Below, one piece after another: positions 17,653-25,147 of a stretch of 64,000 nt of DNA. Under the pieces are notes generated by a model that was not told the origin of the DNA, did not search any database, and saw only the letters and a list, made by a program, of their open reading frames with translations. The stretch lies in contig CAKSSJ010000005.1 of the NCBI GenBank assembly GCA_934488615.1, forward strand, positions 1-64,000, given 5' to 3'. This stretch comes from an uncultured Eubacteriales bacterium (GTDB lineage Bacteria; Bacillota; Clostridia; Oscillospirales; Acutalibacteraceae). Every line of letters begins with the position of its first letter. Within the stretch, counting starts at the first letter, position 1. The translations under genes were made by a program, and so were the position numbers.

Positions 17653-18324
17653 TTATCTTTTGTAAGCTTCAAGGCGGTAAATCGGCTGACCGAGATCTGA
17701 AAATCTCTTTTCATACTCCGTTACGATGTTGCCCTCAAAGTCACTGTTATGAAGATCAAGCGAGACATTTTTTATTGCCATGCCGTACTCCGAAAACTCC
17801 TGTATCGAGTATTCAAAGAAGTGCATATTATCCGTCTTTTGATGAATTTCTCCGTCGGCGGTCATCAGTCGGTCAAAAATCGCAAGAAATTTTCTGTTCG
17901 TCAGGCGATGATTCGCATACTTTTTCTTCGGGAACGGACAGGAAAAATTAAGATACACCCTGTCAAAAATTCCGTCGGGCAGATACTTAGGAAGATACTC
18001 CGCCGAGCCTTTGATAAAACGCAGATTAGGGATATTCTCCTCAATCGCTCTTTCGGCGGCGATTACAACAACGTTGGCGCATTTTTCGACCGCAATATAA
18101 TTGATATCGGGGTTACGCTTTGCAATTTCTGCGGCGAACTGTCCCTTTCCGCAGCCGACCTCAAGGCGAACGGAATTGGAATTGCCGAACCATTTTTCAA
18201 GGTCGATGTATTCCTTTTCTTTGATTGCCGTGTTAAAGTTTTTATCCTCGCTCTCGATAGAAAAAATCAGACTGCCGCAGCTGTCCAGTCTTTTGTCGAG
18301 ATTCTTTTTTCTTCGCATTCTCAT
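17653..18324 (-). CDS. trmB: tRNA (guanine-N7-)-methyltransferase
   Basis: Methylates G46 of tRNA to m7G using SAM. In the 223-residue protein the SAM site is LEVGCGKGQFAAEIA, followed by NYIAVEKCANVV, and VYLNFSCPFPKKKYANHRLT contains the substrate-binding acid-to-cysteine variant block (usually NFPDPWPKKRH). Here CPFPKKKY replaces DPWPKKRH, a form common in Clostridia. GGAGCGG precedes the ATG. Single-gene unit, divergent from the tyrS leader. Confidence 0.94.
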   Translation of the reverse strand: MRMRRKKNLDKRLDSCGSLIFSIESEDKNFNTAIKEKEYIDLEKWFGNSNSVRLEVGCGKGQFAAEIAKRNPDINYIAVEKCANVVVIAAERAIEENIPNLRFIKGSAEYLPKYLPDGIFDRVYLNFSCPFPKKKYANHRLTNRKFLAIFDRLMTADGEIHQKTDNMHFFEYSIQEFSEYGMAIKNVSLDLHNSDFEGNIVTEYEKRFSDLGQPIYRLEAYKR

Positions 18325-18393
18325 ATTTTCCGCTCCATTAACTTTTAATAACCGCAGAATATTTTACACTTTTTTCTTTTTCACGTCAACCGC

Positions 18394-18422
18394 TTGACAA
18401 AATTCTTTAAACAATATATAAT
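18394..18422 (+). promoter_or_regulatory. Promoter of the tyrS T-box transcript
   Basis: Perfect sigma-A promoter: TTGACA at 18394-18399, 17-base spacer, TATAAT at 18417-18422, placing the start of transcription just before the leader's first stem. Confidence 0.92.
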
Positions 18423-18430
18423 GCTCTCAA

Positions 18431-18678
18431 CAGCCTTGACGGGAAGAAGTAAGCGAAAAAGGATGCCAAGAGAGCTTTCGGTCGGTGCGAGAAAGCGTGA
18501 GAGTTTCGCCCAAATACATCCCCGAGCTGCGTGGCTGAAAATTGCAGTAGGCCGCGCCGTGTGCGTGCGTTAAACGTCAGAGTATATATGTACTCGCCGA
18601 GGCCGTTCCCGTGAGGGTTCGGTGAACAGAGGTGGTAACACGATAATTCGTCCTCTGCCCTAAGGGCAGGGGGCTTTT
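18431..18678 (+). ncRNA. T-box leader responding to uncharged tRNA-Tyr
   Basis: Stem I can be traced: base CAGCC 18431-18435 with GGCTG 18533-18537; CGGG 18440-18443 with CCCG 18521-18524; GCGAAA 18453-18458 with TTTCGC 18504-18509; tip GCTTTC 18474-18479 with GAAAGC 18491-18496. The specifier loop on the 3' side contains TAC (18515-18517), a tyrosine codon. The T-box proper is AGGTGGTAACACG at 18630-18642, whose TGGT pairs with the tRNA acceptor end. The antiterminator uses CCTCTG, which otherwise joins the terminator hairpin at 18652-18672 (CCTCTGCCC with GGGCAGGGGG) before TTTTT. Uncharged tRNA-Tyr should therefore switch on tyrS. Confidence 0.92.
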
Positions 18679-18716
18679 TCTGTCTAAATATTTTTCACGA
18701 GAAAGGAAACATCAAA

Positions 18717-19940
18717 ATGACAATTTATGACGAACTTGTTGCCCGCGGACTCATTGCTCAGGTCACGGACGAAGATGAAATCAAGGAGCTTATCAACAAC
18801 GGAAAGGCAGTTTTCTACATCGGCTTTGACCCGACAGCCGACAGCCTTCATGTAGGTCATTTCATGGCTCTCTGCCTTATGAAGAGACTTCAGATGGCAG
18901 GAAACAGACCGATCGCCCTTCTCGGAGGCGGCACAGGCATGATCGGTGACCCCTCTGGCAGAACCGACATGAGAAAAATGCTTACTAAGGAGGACATTGA
19001 CCACAACATCGCCTGCTTCAAGAAGCAGATGAGCCGTTTCATTGAATTCGGCGAGGACAAGGCAATGATGGTAAACAATGCCGATTGGCTTCTCGACCTC
19101 AACTATGTTGACGTTCTTCGCGAGGTCGGCGCATGCTTCTCCGTCAACAACATGCTTCGCGCCGAGTGCTACAAGCAGAGAATGGAAAAGGGTCTCAGCT
19201 TCCTTGAGTTTAACTACATGATCATGCAGAGCTACGACTTCTATCACCTTTTCAAGGAGTACGGCTGTAATATGCAGTTCGGCGGCGACGACCAGTGGTC
19301 AAACATGCTCGGCGGCACAGAGCTTATCAGAAAGAAGCTCGGCAAGGACGCTTATGCAATGACGATCACCCTGCTCATGAACTCCGAGGGTAAAAAGATG
19401 GGCAAGACCGCTTCGGGCGCTGTTTGGCTTGACCCCGAAAAGACAAGCCCCTATGAATTCTATCAGTACTGGCGCAATGTCGGCGATCAGGACGTTCTCA
19501 AGTGCATCCGTATGCTCACATTCCTCCCGCTTGAGGAAATCGACGCAATGGATCATTGGGAGGGCGCACAGCTCAACGAGGCAAAGGATATCCTTGCATT
19601 TGAGCTTACAAAGCTCGTTCACGGTGAGGAAGAAGCAGCCAAGGCAAGAGAATCTTCAAAGGCGCTCTTTGGCGGCGGAGCAAACCTCGACAATATGCCG
19701 ACGACCACTCTTTCGGATGCCGATTTCACCGACGGAAAGATTGATATTCTCGACATTCTTCTCAAGACTAACATCACAAAATCTCGCGGCGAGGGCAGAC
19801 GTCTTGTTCAGCAGGGCGGCGTGTCCGTTGACGATAAGAAAGTAACCGACATCGGACTTTCATTCACCTCGGATGACCTCAAGGCAAATGCAATAATCGT
19901 TAAGAAGGGCAAGAAGATTTTCCACAAGGTTCAGGCATAA
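18717..19940 (+). CDS. tyrS: Tyrosyl-tRNA synthetase
   Basis: Class I synthetase charging tRNA-Tyr. In the 407-residue protein the HIGH motif appears as HVGH (45-48) and the KMSKS loop as KMGKT (227-231); GGDDQWSNMLGG marks the tyrosine pocket. A C-terminal S4 domain (about 340-405) binds the tRNA variable arm. The KMGKT form places it with TyrRS of the TyrS/TyrZ branch containing this loop. It is controlled by the T-box leader that ends about 40 bases upstream; GAGAAAGG is the ribosome site. Confidence 0.96.
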   Translation: MTIYDELVARGLIAQVTDEDEIKELINNGKAVFYIGFDPTADSLHVGHFMALCLMKRLQMAGNRPIALLGGGTGMIGDPSGRTDMRKMLTKEDIDHNIACFKKQMSRFIEFGEDKAMMVNNADWLLDLNYVDVLREVGACFSVNNMLRAECYKQRMEKGLSFLEFNYMIMQSYDFYHLFKEYGCNMQFGGDDQWSNMLGGTELIRKKLGKDAYAMTITLLMNSEGKKMGKTASGAVWLDPEKTSPYEFYQYWRNVGDQDVLKCIRMLTFLPLEEIDAMDHWEGAQLNEAKDILAFELTKLVHGEEEAAKARESSKALFGGGANLDNMPTTTLSDADFTDGKIDILDILLKTNITKSRGEGRRLVQQGGVSVDDKKVTDIGLSFTSDDLKANAIIVKKGKKIFHKVQA

Positions 19941-19962
19941 GCCGAAAGGGGCGGAAAGAAAA

Positions 19963-20532
19963 ATGAAATTGGTAAAAGCATTTTTTGTAATGCTTCATCT
20001 TCAGCTTGTTCTGCCGCTTGCTTTGCTTGTCATTGAAGGCGTTACGAGCGAAAAGCTGACGGTAATATCATATATCACTTCGGCTTTGGGCATACTTTTC
20101 TTTATAGCGGTTCAGGTTATCGGCTGGATGTGTGCTGTTTTGGCGGTTAAAATGTTCATGCAATCACAAACGGAGCAGCTTTCAAAGGCTTGGGTTCTGT
20201 TGAAAATTAAAACCGTTCCGTTTTATATTCTGAATTTCGCCGTATGCTTCATGGTCGGTTTCGGACTAACCCTGGCAACAGCCGGTTTTCTGTCATTCAT
20301 CATTATTATAATGATTATTTACACCTGCACATTCATTGTGCAAAGCGGATTTTTCGGAGCGGCAAACATAATTCTTCTGAGAAGAAAATACGGCAAGGAA
20401 CAAATTTCGGCAATACATTATCTTCTGCAATTTATTTCGGTTCTTGATGTTATCAGCACAATCATTCTTTTAAAAAAGATAAAGAAGCTTGATGCGGCAG
20501 ACACAGAACAAAATGAGCTAATTGCAGAATAA
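19963..20532 (+). CDS. Membrane protein of unknown function
   Basis: A 189-residue protein with about five hydrophobic helices (roughly residues 7-25, 31-60, 82-103, 105-130 and 145-163) and a short charged tail. I do not recognise the family. It lies 22 bases after tyrS with a GGGGCGGAAAG ribosome site and no promoter between them, so it is probably cotranscribed and also under T-box control. A terminator follows directly. Confidence 0.7.
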   Translation: MKLVKAFFVMLHLQLVLPLALLVIEGVTSEKLTVISYITSALGILFFIAVQVIGWMCAVLAVKMFMQSQTEQLSKAWVLLKIKTVPFYILNFAVCFMVGFGLTLATAGFLSFIIIIMIIYTCTFIVQSGFFGAANIILLRRKYGKEQISAIHYLLQFISVLDVISTIILLKKIKKLDAADTEQNELIAE

Positions 20533-20538
20533 AAAATT

Positions 20539-20572
20539 TCCGACCTTTGATAATTTCAAGGGTCGGATTTTT
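20539..20572 (+). terminator. Terminator of the tyrS operon
   Basis: TCCGACC near 20539 pairs with GGTCGGA ending at 20567, with extra pairs in TTTGA/TCAAG, then TTTTTATTT. It also serves the converging gene that ends at 20575. Confidence 0.85.
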
Positions 20573-20574
20573 AT

Positions 20575-21588
20575 TTATATGCTTTCGATTATTTCCGTGA
20601 CCGCATCGTAAACATCAGTAACGTTGCCGAAAATATAATTTATTTTTTTCTCCTCCACCTGCGCGCCTATCAGCGATTCAAAGGCTTCGTTCATCAGTGA
20701 GCGGTAAGCTTTCAGCGAAAAATTTATTCTGTTTTTGTAAAGCTCACTGTCCATGGTATGAAACCTTGAAGCAAAAACCCGCCGCTCTTTTTTCGGCAAA
20801 ATTCTGTGATAATGCTCCGAGGAAAAAGCTCCGAAGCTCAGCTCGGGCACAATAATATGCTCAACCGTTTTTCCGTCGAGTGAGCATATACAGCTCACAA
20901 CATCATAACCCGAGCCGAGTGCGTATCGACGCAGTCGGTCTATTATCATCGTTGAAACCGCTCCCGTTTTGTCAACAATTACAGCCAAACGTTCGCAGAC
21001 ATCAAAGGCTTTCATGTTCAGCTCCGCACCGTCGGGAGTTATGCAGGAAACAAACTTTTTCGTCTCCGTTCCGACGCTCCCCTGCATCTCTGCGCCGAGC
21101 TTTTTCCAAAGCTTTGAGGAATAATTGACAACGCTTCCGATGTTCACTGACTTTGCATCAATACGCAAAGCGTCTTTTTTCACGCTGTCCGCCGCCGCCA
21201 AAAACCTGTTGCACCGTTTAATTTTTTTATCGTATTCTTTCTCATAAATATGTAAAAGCTCACGAGGAATTTTCTCCGAAAAGATTTCATTCAGATCTAT
21301 AATTTTTTCTGCATTTTTTATTTGATTCTCTTTCAAAAACTTTTTGTCTGCAATAAAAATTTTTTCTTCAGCACAAATAATTCCGCAACAGCTTTCAAAA
21401 GAAAAAAGCATTTCGTTTTGAATATTTCTTTGAAAAAGCTCTTCCGAAAGCTCGATAAAAATTTTATCCTTCAGCTCGGGCGATCCGCCTTTAACAACAA
21501 TTATTCTCTCAATCTTTTCAGACTCAAAAAATCCCGAGTGCACTCCGTCCGCCGTGTTCACTCCGTAATAAAAACAGCTGTTGTCCAT
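20575..21588 (-). CDS. PRK06851-like protein with degenerate P-loops
   Basis: A 337-residue cytoplasmic protein built like the PRK06851 family of double-P-loop ATPases found in sporulating Clostridia. Both halves show the family pattern: a hydrophobic strand, a would-be P-loop, then a helix and a Cys/Ser-containing strand followed by IIVPEL. In the first half the loop reads GGSPELKD (34-41) where GGPGTGKS is expected; in the second it reads DKTGAVSTM (206-214). EHIIVPELSFGAFSSEHYH (243-261) is the best-kept block. Neither loop keeps the lysine, so ATP binding is doubtful. The family match is made by eye and moderate; an unrelated protein remains possible. Confidence 0.45.
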   Translation of the reverse strand: MDNSCFYYGVNTADGVHSGFFESEKIERIIVVKGGSPELKDKIFIELSEELFQRNIQNEMLFSFESCCGIICAEEKIFIADKKFLKENQIKNAEKIIDLNEIFSEKIPRELLHIYEKEYDKKIKRCNRFLAAADSVKKDALRIDAKSVNIGSVVNYSSKLWKKLGAEMQGSVGTETKKFVSCITPDGAELNMKAFDVCERLAVIVDKTGAVSTMIIDRLRRYALGSGYDVVSCICSLDGKTVEHIIVPELSFGAFSSEHYHRILPKKERRVFASRFHTMDSELYKNRINFSLKAYRSLMNEAFESLIGAQVEEKKINYIFGNVTDVYDAVTEIIESI

Positions 21589-21644
21589 CGGATCACCTCA
21601 TTCATCGTTATATTACATTCTATTCCTCGCAGCAAAAATTGTGC

Positions 21645-21673
21645 TTGTAAAAAGATGAATTGAGTGATATTAT
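21645..21673 (+). promoter_or_regulatory. Promoter of birA
   Basis: TTGTAA at 21645-21650, 17-base spacer, TATTAT at 21668-21673 with a TG extension (TGA before the -10). The start codon is 35 bases downstream. Confidence 0.65.
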
Positions 21674-21708
21674 TTTAGGAGAGATACAAACGCCGAAAGG
21701 GTGAAAAT

Positions 21709-22449
21709 ATGCTGAACCAAGAAATTATTTCATCAATGCTTCCCGATACAACCGTTGTCACATATGACGTGACAGATTCGACCAATACGAGGGCGATCGA
21801 GCTTGCCAAAACAGTTGACGGAAATATTCTCGTCGCCGCAGAGGCACAAACAAACGGCAAGGGCAGACAGGGCAAGAGCTTCTATTCTCCTGCCAAAAGC
21901 GGCATATATTTCTCAATTATTATTCACCCCGAAGGTGAGCTGACGGATGTGGTTTTTGTTACCTCCGCCGTTGCTGTTGCGGTTGCAAAAACGATTGAAG
22001 AAATGACCGACCTTGACCCGAAAATAAAATGGGTGAACGATATCTATGTAAACGGTAAAAAGGTCTGCGGAATTCTTGTTCAGTCAATTGTGAAGAACGG
22101 CAGGGTTGACGGACTTTGCATAGGAATAGGTGTTAACATCAGCACGACGGAATTTCCCGACGATGTCGGCACAAGGGCAGGCTCGCTCGGCGAGGAGATC
22201 GACAGAAATATTTTTGTTGCAAAGGTCACTGAAAAAATGATTGCCTTTGCCGCCGACATTGAGAACAGAACCTACCTTGATTATTACAGAAAAAAATCCT
22301 GCGTTATCGGCAGGGAAATAAAATATTACGAAAACAATGTTGAGCATTTTGCGACGGCAATCGGAATTGATGATAACGCCAATCTGATTGTCAGCGAAAA
22401 CGGCAAAACAAAAAATCTCTCTAGCGGAGAGATTACAGTTAGGTTTTAA
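21709..22449 (+). CDS. birA: Biotin--[acetyl-CoA-carboxylase] ligase
   Basis: Attaches biotin to biotin carboxyl carrier proteins through biotinyl-AMP. At 246 residues it lacks the N-terminal HTH of bifunctional BirA, so it is probably a ligase only. DSTNTRA, KGRQGKSFYSP (the GRGRxGR-type adenylate loop, here with Gln and Lys), GIYFS and KWVNDIYVNGKKVCGIL are the family blocks; a small SH3-like C-terminal domain follows. AAAGGGTG precedes the ATG. Single gene followed by a foldback element. Confidence 0.94.
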   Translation: MLNQEIISSMLPDTTVVTYDVTDSTNTRAIELAKTVDGNILVAAEAQTNGKGRQGKSFYSPAKSGIYFSIIIHPEGELTDVVFVTSAVAVAVAKTIEEMTDLDPKIKWVNDIYVNGKKVCGILVQSIVKNGRVDGLCIGIGVNISTTEFPDDVGTRAGSLGEEIDRNIFVAKVTEKMIAFAADIENRTYLDYYRKKSCVIGREIKYYENNVEHFATAIGIDDNANLIVSENGKTKNLSSGEITVRF

Positions 22450-22479
22450 ATATTCCAATCAAATTGTTCCGCCGCAAAG

Positions 22480-22695
22480 GGCGCTACCGCATTTAGATGC
22501 AGAAAACGTTTTCTTTGTCCCGAAGCTGTACTTTGTGTACTGCGAGAGGGCAAAAAAATGGTTAAAAGAGCAAAAATTTCCCATTACATATAAAAAAGAA
22601 AGCTATAATCCACTCTTGGTCATTTCGTTTAATCGCCATTTGTGAATTATAGCTTTTATTTTTGCTCTTTGGTCTGCGCTAAATGTGGCAGCGCC
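22480..22695. repeat. Foldback (MITE-like or structured-RNA) element
   Basis: Terminal inverted repeats: 22480-22503 (GGCGCTACCGCATTTAG then ATGCAGA) against 22673-22695, which reads GGCGCTGCCACATTTAG then CGCAGA on the other strand. Inside are two further hairpins: 22513-22553 (TTTGTCCC/GGGCAAA outer pairs, GTAC inner pairs) and a large one in which AAAGAGCAAAAAT (22565-22577) pairs with 22658-22670 and AAAGCTATAAT (22599-22609) with 22646-22656. The whole forms a closed stem with two side arms. It fills the gap between birA and the converging gene ending at 22698. No target duplication is evident and there is no long reading frame. Confidence 0.75.
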
Positions 22696-22697
22696 TA

Positions 22698-23351
22698 TTA
22701 TAAGTTGTTATACTTTTCCTCGCTCTGCCTGATAAGCTCCAATGCTTCTGCATTATCGGCCTTAGTCTTTTTCGGCGAGGATTTTTTTGTTGTTTTCTTT
22801 GAAGAAGTCTTTTTCGCCGCCTTTTTTTCGGATGCTTTCTTTTCCTTTTTCTCGGACGGCGATGTTTCGCTGATCATTTCCTTGTAGCTCTTGCTGATTT
22901 CCTTATACTCATTTCTGAGATCCGAAACCGAAACAAAGATTTCGCCGACCTGAGCCGAAACCTCTTCCAGCTCCGTCTGAAGGCTATGTATGCTTTGCTT
23001 CGCGCCGAGCACCTGCTCCGCCGTAAGATCCTTGACAGATTTTTCAAGCGAGCGCGCTGCTCCGATATAATTATCGGTATACTCCTCTGTCTGATTGAGA
23101 AAATGTTTTGACGACTGCTTCTTTTCGGATCCCTGCTTCAGCTCTTCAATTTTTTCGGTCAGCCGAAGCATTTCACTGTCCTTTTCGGCTATCTCTTTTT
23201 TCAGATCCTCAGCCTCATGTCTGAGACTGTCGAGCTTATCGGAATCCTTCTTCGCTCTGTTCAGCTTGATCTGCATTGCGTTGATATGGTTCATGACCTC
23301 ATAGCAATCGTAGCCGCCGAACATCACCTTTTTCAGGATTACCTCCTGCAT
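22698..23351 (-). CDS. DivIVA/GpsB-like coiled-coil protein with lysine-rich tail
   Basis: A 217-residue cytoplasmic protein. The first 25 residues (KKVMFGGYDCYEVMNHINAM) resemble the short membrane-targeting head of DivIVA/GpsB proteins (F-x-GY-x-x-xEV). A long coiled coil follows (about 25-80 and 95-155), then a basic low-complexity tail of Lys, Ser, Thr and Ala (about 165-197) like histone H1-type or DNA/polyanion-binding tails. A role in cell division or polar organisation is inferred from the head. It lies 16 bases after mscL with GGAGCGG as ribosome site, so the two are probably cotranscribed. Confidence 0.6.
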   Translation of the reverse strand: MQEVILKKVMFGGYDCYEVMNHINAMQIKLNRAKKDSDKLDSLRHEAEDLKKEIAEKDSEMLRLTEKIEELKQGSEKKQSSKHFLNQTEEYTDNYIGAARSLEKSVKDLTAEQVLGAKQSIHSLQTELEEVSAQVGEIFVSVSDLRNEYKEISKSYKEMISETSPSEKKEKKASEKKAAKKTSSKKTTKKSSPKKTKADNAEALELIRQSEEKYNNL

Positions 23352-23367
23352 ATTATCCGCTCCTTAA

Positions 23368-23790
23368 TTATTCAACATCCGATGTACAGTGAGGACACTT
23401 TGTAGCCTCAATATCAATTTCAGACTTGCAATAGGGACAAACCTTTGTTGTCGGTGCAAGCTTCTCCTCGGGCTTCTTGTGCAAGCGGTCGGATACATCG
23501 TTGATGGTCTTGACAATGGCAAAGATAACAAGCGCCATGATGAAGAAATTGATAACCGCCGTGATAAACTTACCGTAACCGATTGAAGCGTCACCAATCG
23601 TTACAGCAAGATTTGAAAAATCAACCTTACCTAAAATAATGCCGAGCAACGGAGTAACAATATCCTCAACAAGTGAGCTGACTATCGCCTGAAATGCACC
23701 GCCGATGATAACGCCGACTGCAAGATCAATAACGTTGCCGCGCATAATAAACTTCTTAAATTCCGCAAAAAATCCTTTTTCTTTTGACAT
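23368..23790 (-). CDS. mscL: Large-conductance mechanosensitive channel with C-terminal zinc ribbon
   Basis: Opens under membrane tension to release solutes during osmotic downshock. Residues 1-95 are classic MscL: EFKKFIMRGNVIDLAVGVIIG is the N-terminal amphipathic helix plus the first membrane helix, and FITAVINFFIMALVIFAIVK the second. The C-terminal bundle is replaced or extended by a zinc-ribbon tail, CPYC...CPHC (about 121-136). The start at 23790 (MSKEKG) is chosen for its GGTGG ribosome site; the longer frame upstream has none. The leader contains a CCGCAAT hairpin at about 23815-23834 without a T run. Confidence 0.93.
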   Translation of the reverse strand: MSKEKGFFAEFKKFIMRGNVIDLAVGVIIGGAFQAIVSSLVEDIVTPLLGIILGKVDFSNLAVTIGDASIGYGKFITAVINFFIMALVIFAIVKTINDVSDRLHKKPEEKLAPTTKVCPYCKSEIDIEATKCPHCTSDVE

Positions 23791-23845
23791 ACCAATACCA
23801 CCCAATCTGGATTGCCGCAATATTACATTGCGGTTATTTTTTGAT

Positions 23846-23874
23846 ATTCTAACATATCATTCCTTATTTTTCAA
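23846..23874 (-). promoter_or_regulatory. Promoter of mscL
   Basis: Read on the minus strand: TTGAAA (complement of 23869-23874), 17-base spacer, TAGAAT (complement of 23846-23851). It overlaps the end of the aldo/keto reductase gene. Confidence 0.65.
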
Positions 23875-23877
23875 GGT

Positions 23878-24954
23878 TTATTTCTTTTCGAAGCACTCCG
23901 CGACATCAACCAAAAGCTTACGAATCGGAAGATGCTGAGGACATGCCTTTTCACATTTGCCGCACCTTATACAATCGGATGCCTTCCGTCCCTCTGAGGT
24001 GTGAACCTCTGAATAATAGTAATCGGCATTCCAATCGTGATAGATCTGCTTAGCGTTCATATCTGCAAACAGATCGGGAATTGAAATATGCCTCGGACAG
24101 CCGTCTGTGCAGTAGCGGCAAGCGGTACACGGTATCAGGTTTTTGCTCTTGAATATCTCCTGAACCTTTTCAACAGCTGCAAGCTCGGCTTCGCCAAGCG
24201 GCTTAAAGTCCTTCATAAAGCTGATGTTGTCCTCCATCTGCTCCATGTTGCTCATGCCCGAAAGAACCGTCATGATACCTGGAAAGCCCGCGGCGAATCG
24301 CAGTGCATAGCTCGCATAGCTTCCGCCGTTCAGCTCGTCAAAAACAGCCTTTGCCTCATCTGGCAAATTGACAAGATTGCCGCCCTTCACAGGCTCCATA
24401 ACAAGCACGGGCTTGTTGAATTTTCTGCAAACCTCATAGCAGGCTCGACTCTGAACTCCCGTATCGTTATAGCCAACGTAATTAAACTGGATCTGAACTA
24501 CCTCGATCTGCGGATATTCGGTCAATATCTGTTCAAGCACCTCCGCCTTATCATGGAAAGAAATTCCGACATGGCGCACCTTACCCTCTGCTTTCAGCTC
24601 AAAAGCAGTCTCATATGCGCGGCAGGACTTGAACATTTTATATGTCTCGGAATTCTGCGCATGCATAAGGTAAAAATCAAAATAATCAACACCGCATGCG
24701 GCAAGCTGACTTTCAAAGAACGGACGAATATCCTCTTCCTTTTTAAAGAAATTACCTGTCAGCTTATCCGTTAAAATATAGCTTTCACGGGGATAACGGT
24801 CGGTAAGACATTCCTTGATTGCCGTTTCGCTCTTGCCCTGAATATAACCGTGGGCTGTGTCAAAATAGTTAAAGCCTGCGTCCAAAAACGCATCAACCAT
24901 TTTCTTGGTTCCTTCAATATCAACCTCTTCGCCGTTCATCGGCAGTCTCATCAT
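23878..24954 (-). CDS. Aldo/keto reductase with two [4Fe-4S] motifs; 5' end frameshifted
   Basis: NAD(P)H-dependent oxidoreductase of the AKR fold joined to a ferredoxin-like C-terminus. Visible are FDTAHGY (catalytic Asp and Tyr), TDKL (Lys), LMHAQ (His) and, near the end, two clusters CTACRYCTDGCP and CIRCGKCEKACP. The open frame lacks the usual first strand. Just upstream, ATG at 24986 has AAAGGAACG as ribosome site and reads MDKIKK, then a run of seven A breaks the frame; eight A would give a continuous KNFGFGMMRLP, the normal family start. The gene therefore probably begins at 24986 with one base missing, or uses slippage. Substrate unknown. Confidence 0.85.
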   Translation of the reverse strand: MMRLPMNGEEVDIEGTKKMVDAFLDAGFNYFDTAHGYIQGKSETAIKECLTDRYPRESYILTDKLTGNFFKKEEDIRPFFESQLAACGVDYFDFYLMHAQNSETYKMFKSCRAYETAFELKAEGKVRHVGISFHDKAEVLEQILTEYPQIEVVQIQFNYVGYNDTGVQSRACYEVCRKFNKPVLVMEPVKGGNLVNLPDEAKAVFDELNGGSYASYALRFAAGFPGIMTVLSGMSNMEQMEDNISFMKDFKPLGEAELAAVEKVQEIFKSKNLIPCTACRYCTDGCPRHISIPDLFADMNAKQIYHDWNADYYYSEVHTSEGRKASDCIRCGKCEKACPQHLPIRKLLVDVAECFEKK

Positions 24955-25016
24955 GCCGAAGCCGAAGTTTTTTTGATTTTATCCATATTGAGGCGTTCCT
25001 TTCGGTATTTTATTTA

Positions 25017-25045
25017 ATTATAGCACAGACTTTCATCATATGCAA
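25017..25045 (-). promoter_or_regulatory. Promoter of the aldo/keto reductase gene
   Basis: Minus strand: TTGCAT (complement of 25040-25045), 17-base spacer ending TGC, TATAAT (complement of 25017-25022); strong extended -10 promoter. Confidence 0.8.
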
Positions 25046-25084
25046 CCGATAGGTTTTTAGCCGCAAGTTTTTTATTGCCGTTTC

Positions 25085-25113
25085 TTGCAAATTTATATAC
25101 AGTATGGTATATT
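25085..25113 (+). promoter_or_regulatory. Promoter of the glycosyltransferase-GH43-HD operon
   Basis: TTGCAA at 25085-25090, 17-base spacer, TATATT at 25108-25113. The TTG of this -35 is also an in-frame possible start, but transcription would begin downstream of it, supporting the ATG at 25148. Confidence 0.75.
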
Positions 25114-25147
25114 AAATACACCGACATTGAAAAGGAGCTGTATCATA

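Noticed and set aside
24088..24774. 228-codon plus-strand frame opposite the aldo/keto reductase gene
   Set aside because: Antisense to conserved AKR and ferredoxin motifs; no start signals.
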